DNA of 64,000 bases, taken from NCBI GenBank assembly GCA_902363335.1, contig CABIZV010000007.1, positions 124,001-188,000 on the forward strand. Reading direction: 5' to 3'. The stretch is from Enterobacteriaceae bacterium (GTDB lineage: Bacteria > Pseudomonadota > Gammaproteobacteria > Enterobacterales > Enterobacteriaceae). Each line of letters begins with the position of its first letter. Positions within the stretch are counted from its first letter, which is position 1. The notes beneath the pieces were generated by a model, which worked only from the letters and a program-made list of their open reading frames with translations, ran no database searches and was not told the DNA's origin. Positions 42,662 to 51,618 of this stretch are shown here, piece by piece. The position numbers and the translations under genes are program-made.

Positions 42662-45600
42662 CGTTATGGAAGAAAATAAGCCTCGGTGTTTTACTTTTCC
42701 TCGTGGTGCTGGTGGGGGCCGTTGGCTTCCTGATAGGCACCACCACGGGATTACACCTGTTGTTTAATGCGGCGAACCGCTGGGTGCCGGGGCTGGAAAT
42801 CGGTCAAGTGACCGGCGGCTGGCGCGATCTGACGCTGAAAAAAGTGCGTTACACCCAGCCGGGCGTGGCGGTGGATGCCGGTGAATTTCACCTGGCGGTT
42901 AACCTAAGCTGCCTGTGGCACAGTAATCTGTGCGTCAACGACATTGCCCTGCGTGATATTAACGTGGCTATCGACAGCAGCAAAATGCCGCCTGCCGCGA
43001 AGGTTGAAGAAGAGGATAGCGGCCCGCTGAATCTTTCCACGCCGTATCCCATCAGCTTAAACCGGGTCGCGCTAAATAACGTCAATATCAAGATTGATGA
43101 CACCACGGTGTCGGTAATGGACTTCTCAAGCGGCCTTAATTGGCAGGAGAAAAATCTGACGCTGACGCCAACCTCATTGCAGGGGCTGCTGATAGCGCTG
43201 CCGAAGGTGGCCGAGGTGGCGCAAAAAGAGGTGGTTGAGCCGAAGATCAATAACCCGCAGCCACAGGAAAAGCCGCTGGGCGAGGCGCTGACCGAGCTGT
43301 TCTCTAAACCGGTGTTGCCGGAGATGACCGATGTCCATCTGCCGCTGAATCTCAATATCCAATCCTTTAGCGGCGAACAGCTGCGCATTACCGGCGATAC
43401 CGATCTGACGGTTTATAAAATGCTGCTCAAGGTCAGCAGTATTGACGGCAACATGAAGCTCGACACGCTGGATATTGATTCCAGCCAGGGAACGGTTAAC
43501 GCCAGCGGAACGGCGCAGCTCATCAACGACTGGCCGGTCGACATGACGCTTAACAGCACCCTGAATATCGACCCGCTGAAAGGCGAGAAGGTGAAGCTGA
43601 AAATTGCTGGCGACGTGCGCAAGCAGCTTGAAGTTGGCGTGAACCTCTCAGGCCAGGTCGATATGAACCTGCGGGCACAGGCGCAGCTGGCCGAAGCCGG
43701 TTTACCGTTTAATGTCGCGATTGACAGCAAGCAGTTGTACTGGCCGTTTACCGGTGAAAAACAGTTCCAGGCCGATAATCTGAAGCTCAAACTGGGCGGC
43801 AAGATGACCGACTACACCCTCTCGTTTAGCACTAGCGTGAAGGGCGAGGGCGTACCGCCGGCGGATATCACCATTGATGCCAAAGGCAACGAGCGCCAGG
43901 TGAACCTGGATAAACTCACCGTCGCGGCGCTGGAAGGTAAAACAGAGCTGACCGCGCTGCTCGACTGGCAACAGGCGATAAGCTGGCGCGGTGAACTGGC
44001 GTTGCGCGGCATTAATACCGCGAAAGTTGCGCCAGATTGGCCTTCAAAAATCGATGGGTTGATTAAAACCAACGGCAGCTTGTATGGCGGCAGCTGGCAG
44101 ATGAACGTGCCGCAGATGAAAATCACCGGCAACGTCAAACAGAACAAGGTAAACGTCGACGGCTCGCTGCGCGGTAACAGCTACTTGCAGTGGACCATTC
44201 CGGGGCTGCACGTGGCGCTGGGCAACAACACCGCCGATATTAAGGGCGAGCTGGGGGTGAAAGACCTCAATCTCGACGCCAATATCGATGCCCCAAAACT
44301 CGACAATATGCTGCCGGGTCTTGGCGGTACGGCTAAAGGGCTGGTGCATATCCGCGGCACCGTGGATGCGCCGCAGCTGCTGGCAGACATTACCGCTCGT
44401 GGCCTGCGCTGGCAGGAGCTAACGGTAGGCCAGGTACGCGTTGATGGCGATGTGAAATCCACCGACCAGATTGCCGGAAATCTTGATGTGCGCGTGGAGC
44501 GCATTGTGCAGCCGAGCGTCAATATCGGCCTGGTGCATCTGTCGGCAAAAGGCAGCGAAAAACAGCACTCGCTGCAATTGCAGGTGCAGGGCGAACCGGT
44601 TTCCGGGCAGCTGGCGCTGTCTGGCAGTTTTGATCGTAAAGAAGAACGCTGGAAAGGCGCGCTCAGCAATACCCGTTTCCAGACGCCGGTAGGGCCGTGG
44701 TCGGTGAATCGCGATATCGCGCTGGACTACCGTAACCTCGAGCAGAAAATCAGTATCGGGCCGCACTGCTGGGTGAACCCGAACGCTGAACTGTGCGTAC
44801 CGCAGACGATTGATGCGGGCGCGGCGGGGCATGCGCTGGTTAACCTCAACCGTTTCGACCTGGCGATGCTAAAACCGTTTATGCCGGAAGAGACTCAGGC
44901 CAGCGGCGTGTTTAGCGGAAATGCAGATGTCACCTGGGACACCACCAAAGAGGGGCTGCCGCAGGGTAAAGTCTCCCTCTCCGGGCGCAATGTGAAGGTG
45001 ACGCAGATCGTCAACAACGCACCGCTGCCGGTCGCTTTTGACACGTTGAATCTCAATGCGGATCTGCACAATAATCGCGCCGAGCTGGGCTGGCTTATCC
45101 GTCTGACCAATAACGGCCAGCTGGACGGACAGGTGCAGGTCACCGACCCGCAGGGGCGGCGTAATCTTGGCGGTAACGTCAATATCCGCAACTTCTCGCT
45201 GGCGATGATTAACCCTATCTTCTCGCGCGGTGAAAAGGCCGAGGGAAGGGTCAACGCGAACCTGCGACTAGGCGGGGATGTCCAAAGCCCGCTGATGTTT
45301 GGTCAGCTGCAGCTTAACGGTATCGACGTTGACGGTAACTTTATGCCGTTCGACATGCAGCCAAGCCAGATAACCATGAACTTCAACGGCGCCAGCTCCA
45401 CGCTGCAAGGGGAGATCCGCACTCAACAAGGGCAGATAAGCCTTAACGGTGATGCGGACTGGCGACAAATTGAGAACTGGCGTGCGCGTATCGCGGCGAA
45501 AGGCAGCCGGGTACGGATCACCGTGCCGCCGATGGTACGTCTTGATGTTTCACCGGATGTGGAATTTAACGCCACGCCAAGCCTGTTCACGCTCGATGGC

Positions 45601-46434
45601 AGCGTAGATGTGCCGTGGGCGCGCATTGTGGTGAAAGAGGTGCCTGAGAGCGCGGTAGGCGTTTCCAGCGATGAAGTGATGCTAAACGAGAACCTCCAGC
45701 CGAAAGAAGCGAAATCGGCGGCGATTCCCATCAACAGCAACCTGATGATCCACGTCGGCAACAACGTTCGTATTGATGCCTTTGGCCTGAAGGCTCGTCT
45801 GACCGGCGACCTGAAAGTGGCGCAGGATAAACAGGGGCTGGGCTTGAACGGGCAGATCAATATTCCTGAAGGGCGTTTCCACGCCTACGGCCAGGATTTG
45901 ATCGTGCGTAAAGGCGAACTGCTGTTCTCCGGCCCGCCGGATCAGCCGCTACTCAACATCGAAGCTATTCGTAACCCAGAGTCGACCGAAAACGACGTGA
46001 TCGCCGGCGTTCGCGTCACGGGTTCTGCCGATCAGCCTAAGGCTGAAGTCTTCTCCGATCCTGCTATGTCGCAGCAAGAAGCGCTTTCCTATCTTGTCCG
46101 TGGACAGGGATTGGACAGCGGTCAGAGCGACAGCGCGGCGATGACTTCCATGCTTATTGGGATGGGGGTTGCACAAAGTGGCCAAGTTGTGGGTAAAATC
46201 GGCGAGACATTTGGCGTAAGTAACCTGGCTTTAGATACGCAAGGGGTGGGTGATTCCTCCCAGGTGGTGGTCAGCGGTTACGTATTGCCAGGTCTGCAGG
46301 TGAAATATGGTGTCGGGATCTTTGACTCTTTAGCCACGCTCACGTTACGCTATCGCCTGATGCCTAAGCTGTATCTGGAAGCGGTGTCTGGCGTAGACCA
46401 GGCGCTTGATTTGCTCTATCAGTTTGAGTTTTAG
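42658..46434 (+). CDS. tamB: TamB, inner-membrane-anchored AsmA-like lipid/protein transport protein
   Basis: Protein of 1258 residues, the normal length for enterobacterial TamB. One N-terminal membrane helix (about 6-27, LGVLLFLVVLVGAVGFLIG) anchors a long beta-taco/groove of AsmA-like repeats spanning the periplasm, and the C-terminal DUF490 domain (about 920-1258) ends with a barrel-like strand finishing ALDLLYQFEF, which contacts TamA. With YhdP and YdbH it moves phospholipids to the outer membrane. It overlaps tamA by four bases, so translation is probably coupled. Confidence 0.97.
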   Translation: MTLWKKISLGVLLFLVVLVGAVGFLIGTTTGLHLLFNAANRWVPGLEIGQVTGGWRDLTLKKVRYTQPGVAVDAGEFHLAVNLSCLWHSNLCVNDIALRDINVAIDSSKMPPAAKVEEEDSGPLNLSTPYPISLNRVALNNVNIKIDDTTVSVMDFSSGLNWQEKNLTLTPTSLQGLLIALPKVAEVAQKEVVEPKINNPQPQEKPLGEALTELFSKPVLPEMTDVHLPLNLNIQSFSGEQLRITGDTDLTVYKMLLKVSSIDGNMKLDTLDIDSSQGTVNASGTAQLINDWPVDMTLNSTLNIDPLKGEKVKLKIAGDVRKQLEVGVNLSGQVDMNLRAQAQLAEAGLPFNVAIDSKQLYWPFTGEKQFQADNLKLKLGGKMTDYTLSFSTSVKGEGVPPADITIDAKGNERQVNLDKLTVAALEGKTELTALLDWQQAISWRGELALRGINTAKVAPDWPSKIDGLIKTNGSLYGGSWQMNVPQMKITGNVKQNKVNVDGSLRGNSYLQWTIPGLHVALGNNTADIKGELGVKDLNLDANIDAPKLDNMLPGLGGTAKGLVHIRGTVDAPQLLADITARGLRWQELTVGQVRVDGDVKSTDQIAGNLDVRVERIVQPSVNIGLVHLSAKGSEKQHSLQLQVQGEPVSGQLALSGSFDRKEERWKGALSNTRFQTPVGPWSVNRDIALDYRNLEQKISIGPHCWVNPNAELCVPQTIDAGAAGHALVNLNRFDLAMLKPFMPEETQASGVFSGNADVTWDTTKEGLPQGKVSLSGRNVKVTQIVNNAPLPVAFDTLNLNADLHNNRAELGWLIRLTNNGQLDGQVQVTDPQGRRNLGGNVNIRNFSLAMINPIFSRGEKAEGRVNANLRLGGDVQSPLMFGQLQLNGIDVDGNFMPFDMQPSQITMNFNGASSTLQGEIRTQQGQISLNGDADWRQIENWRARIAAKGSRVRITVPPMVRLDVSPDVEFNATPSLFTLDGSVDVPWARIVVKEVPESAVGVSSDEVMLNENLQPKEAKSAAIPINSNLMIHVGNNVRIDAFGLKARLTGDLKVAQDKQGLGLNGQINIPEGRFHAYGQDLIVRKGELLFSGPPDQPLLNIEAIRNPESTENDVIAGVRVTGSADQPKAEVFSDPAMSQQEALSYLVRGQGLDSGQSDSAAMTSMLIGMGVAQSGQVVGKIGETFGVSNLALDTQGVGDSSQVVVSGYVLPGLQVKYGVGIFDSLATLTLRYRLMPKLYLEAVSGVDQALDLLYQFEF

Positions 46435-46436
46435 CA

Positions 46437-46781
46437 ATGCGAATATTTGTGTACGGCAGTTTACGGCGCAAACAAGGCAACAGCCACTGGATGACCAACG
46501 CTCAGTGGCTGGGCGATCATAGCGTTTCCGATTATCAGCTGTACAGCCTGGGCCACTATCCAGGCGCCGTGCCCGGAGATGGCACAGTACACGGTGAGGT
46601 TTATCGGATAGACGCCTCGACGCTTGCCGAGCTGGATGCGCTTCGCACCAAGGCGGGGGAATACGCTCGCCATCTCATCCAGACGCCGTATGGTAGCGCC
46701 TGGATGTACGTCTATCAGCGCCCAATTGACGGGATGAAGCTGATAGAAAGCGGCAACTGGTTGGACAAAGACCAGTATTGA
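46437..46781 (+). CDS. ytfP: YtfP, gamma-glutamylcyclotransferase-fold protein
   Basis: Small protein of 114 residues (E. coli 113) of the GGCT-like family. The substrate loop is YGSLRRKQGN at residues 6-15, and the conserved acidic residue lies in ASTLAELDALRTKAGEY. Substrate unknown. It begins two bases after tamB and belongs to the tamAB-ytfP operon; a strong terminator follows. Confidence 0.95.
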   Translation: MRIFVYGSLRRKQGNSHWMTNAQWLGDHSVSDYQLYSLGHYPGAVPGDGTVHGEVYRIDASTLAELDALRTKAGEYARHLIQTPYGSAWMYVYQRPIDGMKLIESGNWLDKDQY

Positions 46782-46788
46782 ATACGGC

Positions 46789-46816
46789 AACGCCACCTTC
46801 GGGTGGCGTTGTTTTT
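46789..46816 (+). terminator. Terminator of tamA-tamB-ytfP
   Basis: Stem AACGCCACC (46789-46797) and GGTGGCGTT (46802-46810) closed by a TTCG tetraloop, followed by GTTTTTT. Classical intrinsic terminator. Confidence 0.93.
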
Positions 46817-46830
46817 TGTATTGTGGATAC

Positions 46831-47017
46831 CGGGAACCGCCCCGAGGTCGGCGTGACCGCCTCGCCCGGGCTACCGATGGGTGTATGCCGGATGGCGGCT
46901 ACGCCTTATCAGGCCTACATGATGTCAATGTCCACAGCCCCTGTAGCCCGGCCAAGCGCAGCGCCGCCGGGAACCGCCCCGGGGTCGACGTGAACGCCTC
47001 GCCGCCGGGAACCGCAC
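46831..47017. repeat. REP elements and a dispersed repeated unit
   Basis: This gene-free gap between ytfP and ppa holds REP-like sequences (about 46889-46919 and 46943-46972) and a 37-base unit starting CGGGAACCGCCCCG found twice, at 46831-46867 and 46968-47004, with a third partial start at about 47007. The two copies differ at a few positions. Confidence 0.7.
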
Positions 47018-47025
47018 AAACAAAA

Positions 47026-47045
47026 ACACCGCCCGAAGGCGGTGT
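47026..47045 (-). terminator. Terminator of ppa
   Basis: Stem ACACCGCC (47026-47033) and GGCGGTGT (47038-47045), CGAA loop, with A-residues on its low-coordinate side that read as TTTTTG on the minus strand. Lies 24 bases past the ppa stop. Confidence 0.9.
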
Positions 47046-47068
47046 CTTGCAAAGCTCGAAAAGAAATC

Positions 47069-47596
47069 TTATTTCTTCGCGCGCTCGAAGGAAGCGATGA
47101 TTTCAGCTTTCGCTGCTTCAGCGTTGTCCCAACCGTCAACTTTAACCCATTTACCCGCTTCGAGGTCTTTGTAGTGCTCGAAGAAGTGGGTGATCTGCGC
47201 TTTCAGCAGGTCTGGCAGGTCGTTCACATCTTTGATGTGATCGTATTCTTTGCTCAGCTTGGTGTGCGGAACCGCAACCAGCTTCGCATCTTCACCAGAT
47301 TCGTCGGTCATTTTCAGCACGCCAACTGGACGGCAGCGAATGACTGAACCTGGCTCCAATGGGTACGGCGTTGGGACCAGAACGTCAACCGGGTCGCCGT
47401 CCAGAGACAGGGTGTGGTTGATGTAACCGTAGTTGCACGGGTAGAACATCGCAGTGGACATGAAACGGTCAACGAACAGCGCGCCGCTCTCTTTGTCGAC
47501 TTCGTATTTGATAGGATCGGCGTTTGCTGGGATTTCAATAACAACGTAGATATCTTCCGGCAGATCTTTACCCGCAGGGACGTTGAGTAAGCTCAT
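47069..47596 (-). CDS. ppa: Inorganic pyrophosphatase
   Basis: Cytoplasmic hexameric family I pyrophosphatase of 175 residues that hydrolyses PPi to phosphate. The family signature with the metal-binding Asp residues is in DGDPVDVLV, and Lys/Tyr active-site residues are in EIPANADPIKYEVDK and YGYINHTL. The start MSLLNVPAGK at 47596 follows AAGGAAAC and matches E. coli; an upstream in-frame ATG (47647) is not supported. Confidence 0.98.
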   Translation of the reverse strand: MSLLNVPAGKDLPEDIYVVIEIPANADPIKYEVDKESGALFVDRFMSTAMFYPCNYGYINHTLSLDGDPVDVLVPTPYPLEPGSVIRCRPVGVLKMTDESGEDAKLVAVPHTKLSKEYDHIKDVNDLPDLLKAQITHFFEHYKDLEAGKWVKVDGWDNAEAAKAEIIASFERAKK

Positions 47597-47998
47597 GTCT
47601 GTTTCCTTTAGAATGTATGGCAAACTAGTGCCCGGTATTATAGCCAACTCGCCGCGAAAGTCTTGGCCTGTTTTACCTCACACACCTTCGCCCTCGTCTT
47701 TTTCAGCCACATCCTACGGCAGAAAAATCCATAAACTTAGCCGCATCCTGAATAAAATCATGAAACCGTTTACATCACGGTAAAAAATGACGTCTGCTTG
47801 TTTCATTTTTCTACAAAATCGATAGCGCTCAATGGGCGCGCGACCCCTTCTCCTTGCTGAGCTCATTCGCAACGCATCGGATAACAAAAAATTTACTTTT
47901 TTGAAGTGTGATGTAACTCATTCCGTTACATAACCCATTGTCTATAGTTCTTCCGCTGAAGAATATTTAACCAATGATAACCCGATGAGGATACCTCT
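47597..47998 (+). promoter_or_regulatory. ppa-ytfQ divergent region with GalR-like and CRP-like sites
   Basis: A 402-base gene-free stretch. TGAAACCGTTTACA (47761-47774) fits the GalR/GalS operator pattern with central CG; E. coli ytfQ is reported to be GalR-regulated. TGTGATGTAACTCATT (47907-47922) is a partial CRP match, with a good left half and a weak right half, 77 bases before the ytfQ start. Both are sequence-pattern calls. Confidence 0.55.
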
Positions 47999-48955
47999 AT
48001 GTGGAAGCGCTTACTTCTCGTCACCGCAGTTTCCGCAGCCATGTCGTCTATGGTGATGGCTGCTCCATTAACGGTGGGATTTTCGCAGGTCGGCTCCGAA
48101 TCGGGCTGGCGCGCGGCGGAAACCAACGTCGCTAAGCAGGAAGCCCAAAAACGCGGCATCACCCTGAAGATTGCCGATGGCCAGCAAAAACAGGAAAACC
48201 AGATTAAAGCGGTTCGCTCCTTTATCGCGCAGGGCGTAGACGCCATCTTTATTGCGCCGGTGGTGGCGACAGGTTGGGAGCCGGTACTGAAAGAAGCCAA
48301 AGAGGCCAAAATTCCGGTATTCCTGCTCGACCGCTCAATCGACGTGAAAGACAAGTCGCTGTACATGACTACCGTCACCGCCAACAACGTGCTGGAAGGC
48401 CAGCTTATCGGCGAATGGCTGATTAAAACCGCCGACGGCAAGCCGTGTAACGTGGTCGAGCTTCAGGGTACGGTCGGCGCGAGCGTGGCGATTGACCGTA
48501 AGAAAGGCTTCGCTGACGCCATCTCTAAGGCTTCCAATATCAAGATCATTCGCTCCCAGTCCGGCGACTTTACCCGCAGTAAAGGCAAAGAGGTGATGGA
48601 GAGCTTTATCAAAGCCGAAAACAACGGCAAGAACATCTGCATGGTTTACGCACATAACGACGATATGGCGATCGGCGCCATTCAGGCGATTAAAGAAGCG
48701 GGTCTGAAGCCGGGTAAAGATATCCTGACCGGTTCGATTGACGGCGTGCCGGACATCTACAAAGCGATGATTGCCGGGGATGCGAACGCCAGCGTTGAAC
48801 TGACGCCAAACATGGCGGGCCCGGCGTTTGATGCGCTGGAGAAATACAAAAAAGACGGCACCGAGCCTGAGAAAGTGACCCTGACGAAATCGACGCTCTA
48901 TCTGCCGGATACGGCGAAAGAAGAGTTAGAGAAGAAGAAAAATATGGGCTACTAA
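47999..48955 (+). CDS. ytfQ: YtfQ, periplasmic galactofuranose-binding protein
   Basis: Solute-binding component of the galactofuranose ABC importer, 318 residues, with signal peptide MWKRLLLVTAVSAAMSSMVMA. The mature part has the ribose/galactose-binding protein fold (LTVGFSQVGSESGWRAAE, GVDAIFIAPVVATGWEPVL, VYAHNDDMAIGAIQAI). It is almost the same as E. coli YtfQ, which prefers the furanose form of galactose. Shine-Dalgarno GAGG precedes the ATG. A double hairpin repeat separates it from ytfR. Confidence 0.96.
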   Translation: MWKRLLLVTAVSAAMSSMVMAAPLTVGFSQVGSESGWRAAETNVAKQEAQKRGITLKIADGQQKQENQIKAVRSFIAQGVDAIFIAPVVATGWEPVLKEAKEAKIPVFLLDRSIDVKDKSLYMTTVTANNVLEGQLIGEWLIKTADGKPCNVVELQGTVGASVAIDRKKGFADAISKASNIKIIRSQSGDFTRSKGKEVMESFIKAENNGKNICMVYAHNDDMAIGAIQAIKEAGLKPGKDILTGSIDGVPDIYKAMIAGDANASVELTPNMAGPAFDALEKYKKDGTEPEKVTLTKSTLYLPDTAKEELEKKKNMGY

Positions 48956-48965
48956 GCTGTTGTTA

Positions 48966-49070
48966 CCCTCACCCCAACCCTCTCCCTGGAAGGGAGAGGG
49001 AGCTGTTCGGTGAGCGTATTGGGCACAATCTGTTCCCTCTCCCCCGTGGGGAGAGGGCTAGGGTGAGGGG
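48966..49070. repeat. Paired hairpin repeat (copies C and D) between ytfQ and ytfR
   Basis: Two hairpins in inverted relation. C (48966-49000) starts CCCTCACCCCAACCCTCTCC and closes with GGGAGAGGG. D (49035-49070) starts CCCTCTCCCCC and ends GGGTGAGGGG. The outer arms pair across the whole element. The 3' arm supplies the G-rich Shine-Dalgarno for ytfR (49065-49075). A structure here can stabilise the ytfQ message and lower downstream expression, as REPs do between malE and malF. Confidence 0.85.
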
Positions 49071-49079
49071 GAGAGCACC

Positions 49080-50582
49080 ATGACCACTGAAACCAACCCA
49101 GAAATCCTCCGTACCGAGGGACTCTGCCAGTACTTCCCCGGCGTCAAAGCGCTGGATAACGTCAATTTCAGCCTGCGACGCGGCGAAATCATGGCGCTGC
49201 TGGGCGAAAACGGCGCTGGGAAATCCACGCTGATTAAAGCCCTGACCGGCGTCTACCACGCCAACAGCGGCACTATCTGGCTTGAAGGCCAGCCCATCAA
49301 CCCAAAAAACACCGCCCATGCCCAGCAATTGGGGATTGGCACGGTGTACCAGGAAGTGAACCTGCTGCCGAACATGTCGGTGGCGGATAACCTGTTTATC
49401 GGTCGCGAGCCCAAACGCTTTGGTTTCCTGCGCCGCAAAGAAATGGAGAAACGCGCCACCGCGCTGATGGCCTCCTACGGTTTCTCACTCGACGTCCGCG
49501 AACCGCTAAACCGTTTTTCGGTAGCGATGCAGCAGATCGTCGCTATCTGCCGGGCAATCGATCTCTCAGCCAAAGTGTTGATCCTCGATGAACCCACCGC
49601 CAGCCTCGATACCAAAGAGGTGGAAATGCTGTTTACCCTGATGCGCCAGCTGCGAGATCAGGGCGTCAGCCTGATCTTCGTCACCCACTTCCTCGATCAG
49701 GTCTACGCAGTCAGCGACAGGATCACCGTCCTGCGCAACGGCAGCTTTGTCGGCTGCCGGGAAACCCGCGAGCTGCCGCAAATTGAGCTGGTAAAAATGA
49801 TGCTTGGCCGCGAATTGGAGCACCAGGCGCTACAGCGCGCCGGGCGCACGCTGCTGAGCGACAAACCGGTGGCCTCGTTTGAAGGCTACGGCAAAAAAGG
49901 CACCATTGCGCCGTTCGATCTCCACGTCCGCCCCGGTGAGATCGTAGGTCTGGCGGGGCTGTTAGGATCCGGGCGTACCGAAACCGCCGAGGTGATCTTT
50001 GGTATTCGTCCCGCCGACAGCGGGCAGGCGACGATCAAAGGCAAACCGCAAACCCTGCGATCCCCGCATCAGGCCTCGTGTCTGGGGATCGGTTTTTGCC
50101 CTGAGGATCGCAAAACCGACGGCATTATTGCCGCTGCCTCAGTCTGTGAAAATATCATCCTCGCCTTGCAGGCGCAGCGCGGCTGGCTGAGGCCGATCCC
50201 GCGTAAAGAACAAAACGATATTGCCGCGCGCTTTATCCGCCAGTTGGGGATCCGCACCCCCAGCGCCGAGCAGCCGGTGGAGTTTCTCTCTGGCGGTAAT
50301 CAGCAGAAGGTGCTGCTGTCGCGCTGGCTGTTGACGCGTCCACAGTTCCTGATCCTCGACGAACCGACGCGTGGGATCGATGTGGGGGCGCATGCGGAGA
50401 TCATTCGCCTGATCGAAACATTGTGTGCAGATGGTCTGGCGCTGCTCGTGATCTCATCTGAACTCGAAGAGCTGGTGGGCTACGCCGATCGGGTGATCAT
50501 CTTGCGTGACCGTCAACAGATCGCGGAGATCCCGCTCGATGAGCTTTCCGTCCCCGCCATTATGAACGCTATTGCGGCCTAA
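49080..50582 (+). CDS. ytfR: YtfR, galactofuranose ABC transporter ATPase
   Basis: Tandem ATP-binding protein of the RbsA/MglA type, 500 residues with two ABC domains. The first has Walker A GENGAGKSTL (about 43-52) and Walker B VLILDEPTAS; the second keeps a degenerate Walker A (AGLLGSGRTE), signature LSGGNQQKVLL and Walker B LILDEPTRGIDV. It energises the YtfT/YjfF channel. Its ribosome-binding site lies in the end of a hairpin repeat. Confidence 0.96.
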   Translation: MTTETNPEILRTEGLCQYFPGVKALDNVNFSLRRGEIMALLGENGAGKSTLIKALTGVYHANSGTIWLEGQPINPKNTAHAQQLGIGTVYQEVNLLPNMSVADNLFIGREPKRFGFLRRKEMEKRATALMASYGFSLDVREPLNRFSVAMQQIVAICRAIDLSAKVLILDEPTASLDTKEVEMLFTLMRQLRDQGVSLIFVTHFLDQVYAVSDRITVLRNGSFVGCRETRELPQIELVKMMLGRELEHQALQRAGRTLLSDKPVASFEGYGKKGTIAPFDLHVRPGEIVGLAGLLGSGRTETAEVIFGIRPADSGQATIKGKPQTLRSPHQASCLGIGFCPEDRKTDGIIAAASVCENIILALQAQRGWLRPIPRKEQNDIAARFIRQLGIRTPSAEQPVEFLSGGNQQKVLLSRWLLTRPQFLILDEPTRGIDVGAHAEIIRLIETLCADGLALLVISSELEELVGYADRVIILRDRQQIAEIPLDELSVPAIMNAIAA

Positions 50583-50592
50583 GGAGTTAACC

Positions 50593-51618
50593 GTGATGCC
50601 CCGATCCGTTCCCCAAACCAAACCATCCGGGCGGCGTTTTCGCTGGCCGCCGGGTATGCCACAAATCGCTGCTTTAATTCTGGTGCTGCTGGTGGATAGC
50701 CTGGTAGCCCCGCACTTTTTCCAGATAACCCTCCAGGATGGCCGCCTGTTCGGTAGCCCTATTGACATCCTCAACCGCGCAGCCCCGGTTGCACTGCTGG
50801 CGATTGGCATGACGTTGGTGATCGCGACCGGCGGTATCGATCTTTCCGTCGGTGCCGTGATGGCGATTGCCGGGGCGACAGCCGCCTCAATGACCGTTGC
50901 CGGACACAGCCTGCCGATTGTCCTGCTGGCGGCGCTGGGTTCTGGTGTACTCGCTGGACTGTGGAACGGTATCCTGGTCGCCATTCTCAAAATACAGCCG
51001 TTTGTGGCAACGCTCATTCTGATGGTGGCCGGGCGCGGCGTCGCTCAGCTCATTACCTCCGGGCAGATTGTTACCTTCGACTCACCGTCATTGGCCTGGC
51101 TTGGCAGCGGCAAAATGTTGCTGTTCCCGACGCCGGTCATTATTGCGCTGGTCACCCTCATCATCTTCTGGCTGGTGGCCCGCAAAACGGCCCTCGGCAT
51201 GTTTATCGAAGCGGTGGGGATTAACATCCGCGCGGCGAAAAACGCTGGGGTAAATACCCGCATCGTGGTGATGCTGGCCTATGTGTTGAGCGGCCTGTGC
51301 GCGGCAATTGCCGGAATCATCGTCGCGGCGGATATTCGTGGCGCCGACGCCAATAACGCCGGGTTGTGGCTGGAGCTGGATGCCATTCTGGCGGTGGTTA
51401 TCGGCGGCGGCTCGCTGATGGGCGGGCGCTTTAACCTGCTGCTGTCGGTGGTGGGCGCGCTGATCATTCAGGGCATGAACACCGGGATTTTACTCTCCGG
51501 CTTCCCACCGGAACTCAACCAGGTGGTAAAAGCGGTAGTGGTGATGTGCGTGCTGATCGTTCAGTCATCGCGCTTTATTGAGATTCTGAAAAGGATACGG
51601 GGCCATGATAAAACGTAA
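50593..51618 (+). CDS. ytfT: YtfT, galactofuranose ABC transporter permease
   Basis: Membrane permease of the RbsC family, 341 residues, with about 8-10 helices. The conserved stretches are GMTLVIATGGIDLSVGAVMA and VIGGGSLMGGRFN. The start is the GTG at 50593, six bases after AAGGAG (50581-50586), giving the E. coli length; the ATG at 50596 is the alternative. Its 3' end overlaps yjfF by 14 bases. Confidence 0.95.
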   Translation: MMPRSVPQTKPSGRRFRWPPGMPQIAALILVLLVDSLVAPHFFQITLQDGRLFGSPIDILNRAAPVALLAIGMTLVIATGGIDLSVGAVMAIAGATAASMTVAGHSLPIVLLAALGSGVLAGLWNGILVAILKIQPFVATLILMVAGRGVAQLITSGQIVTFDSPSLAWLGSGKMLLFPTPVIIALVTLIIFWLVARKTALGMFIEAVGINIRAAKNAGVNTRIVVMLAYVLSGLCAAIAGIIVAADIRGADANNAGLWLELDAILAVVIGGGSLMGGRFNLLLSVVGALIIQGMNTGILLSGFPPELNQVVKAVVVMCVLIVQSSRFIEILKRIRGHDKT

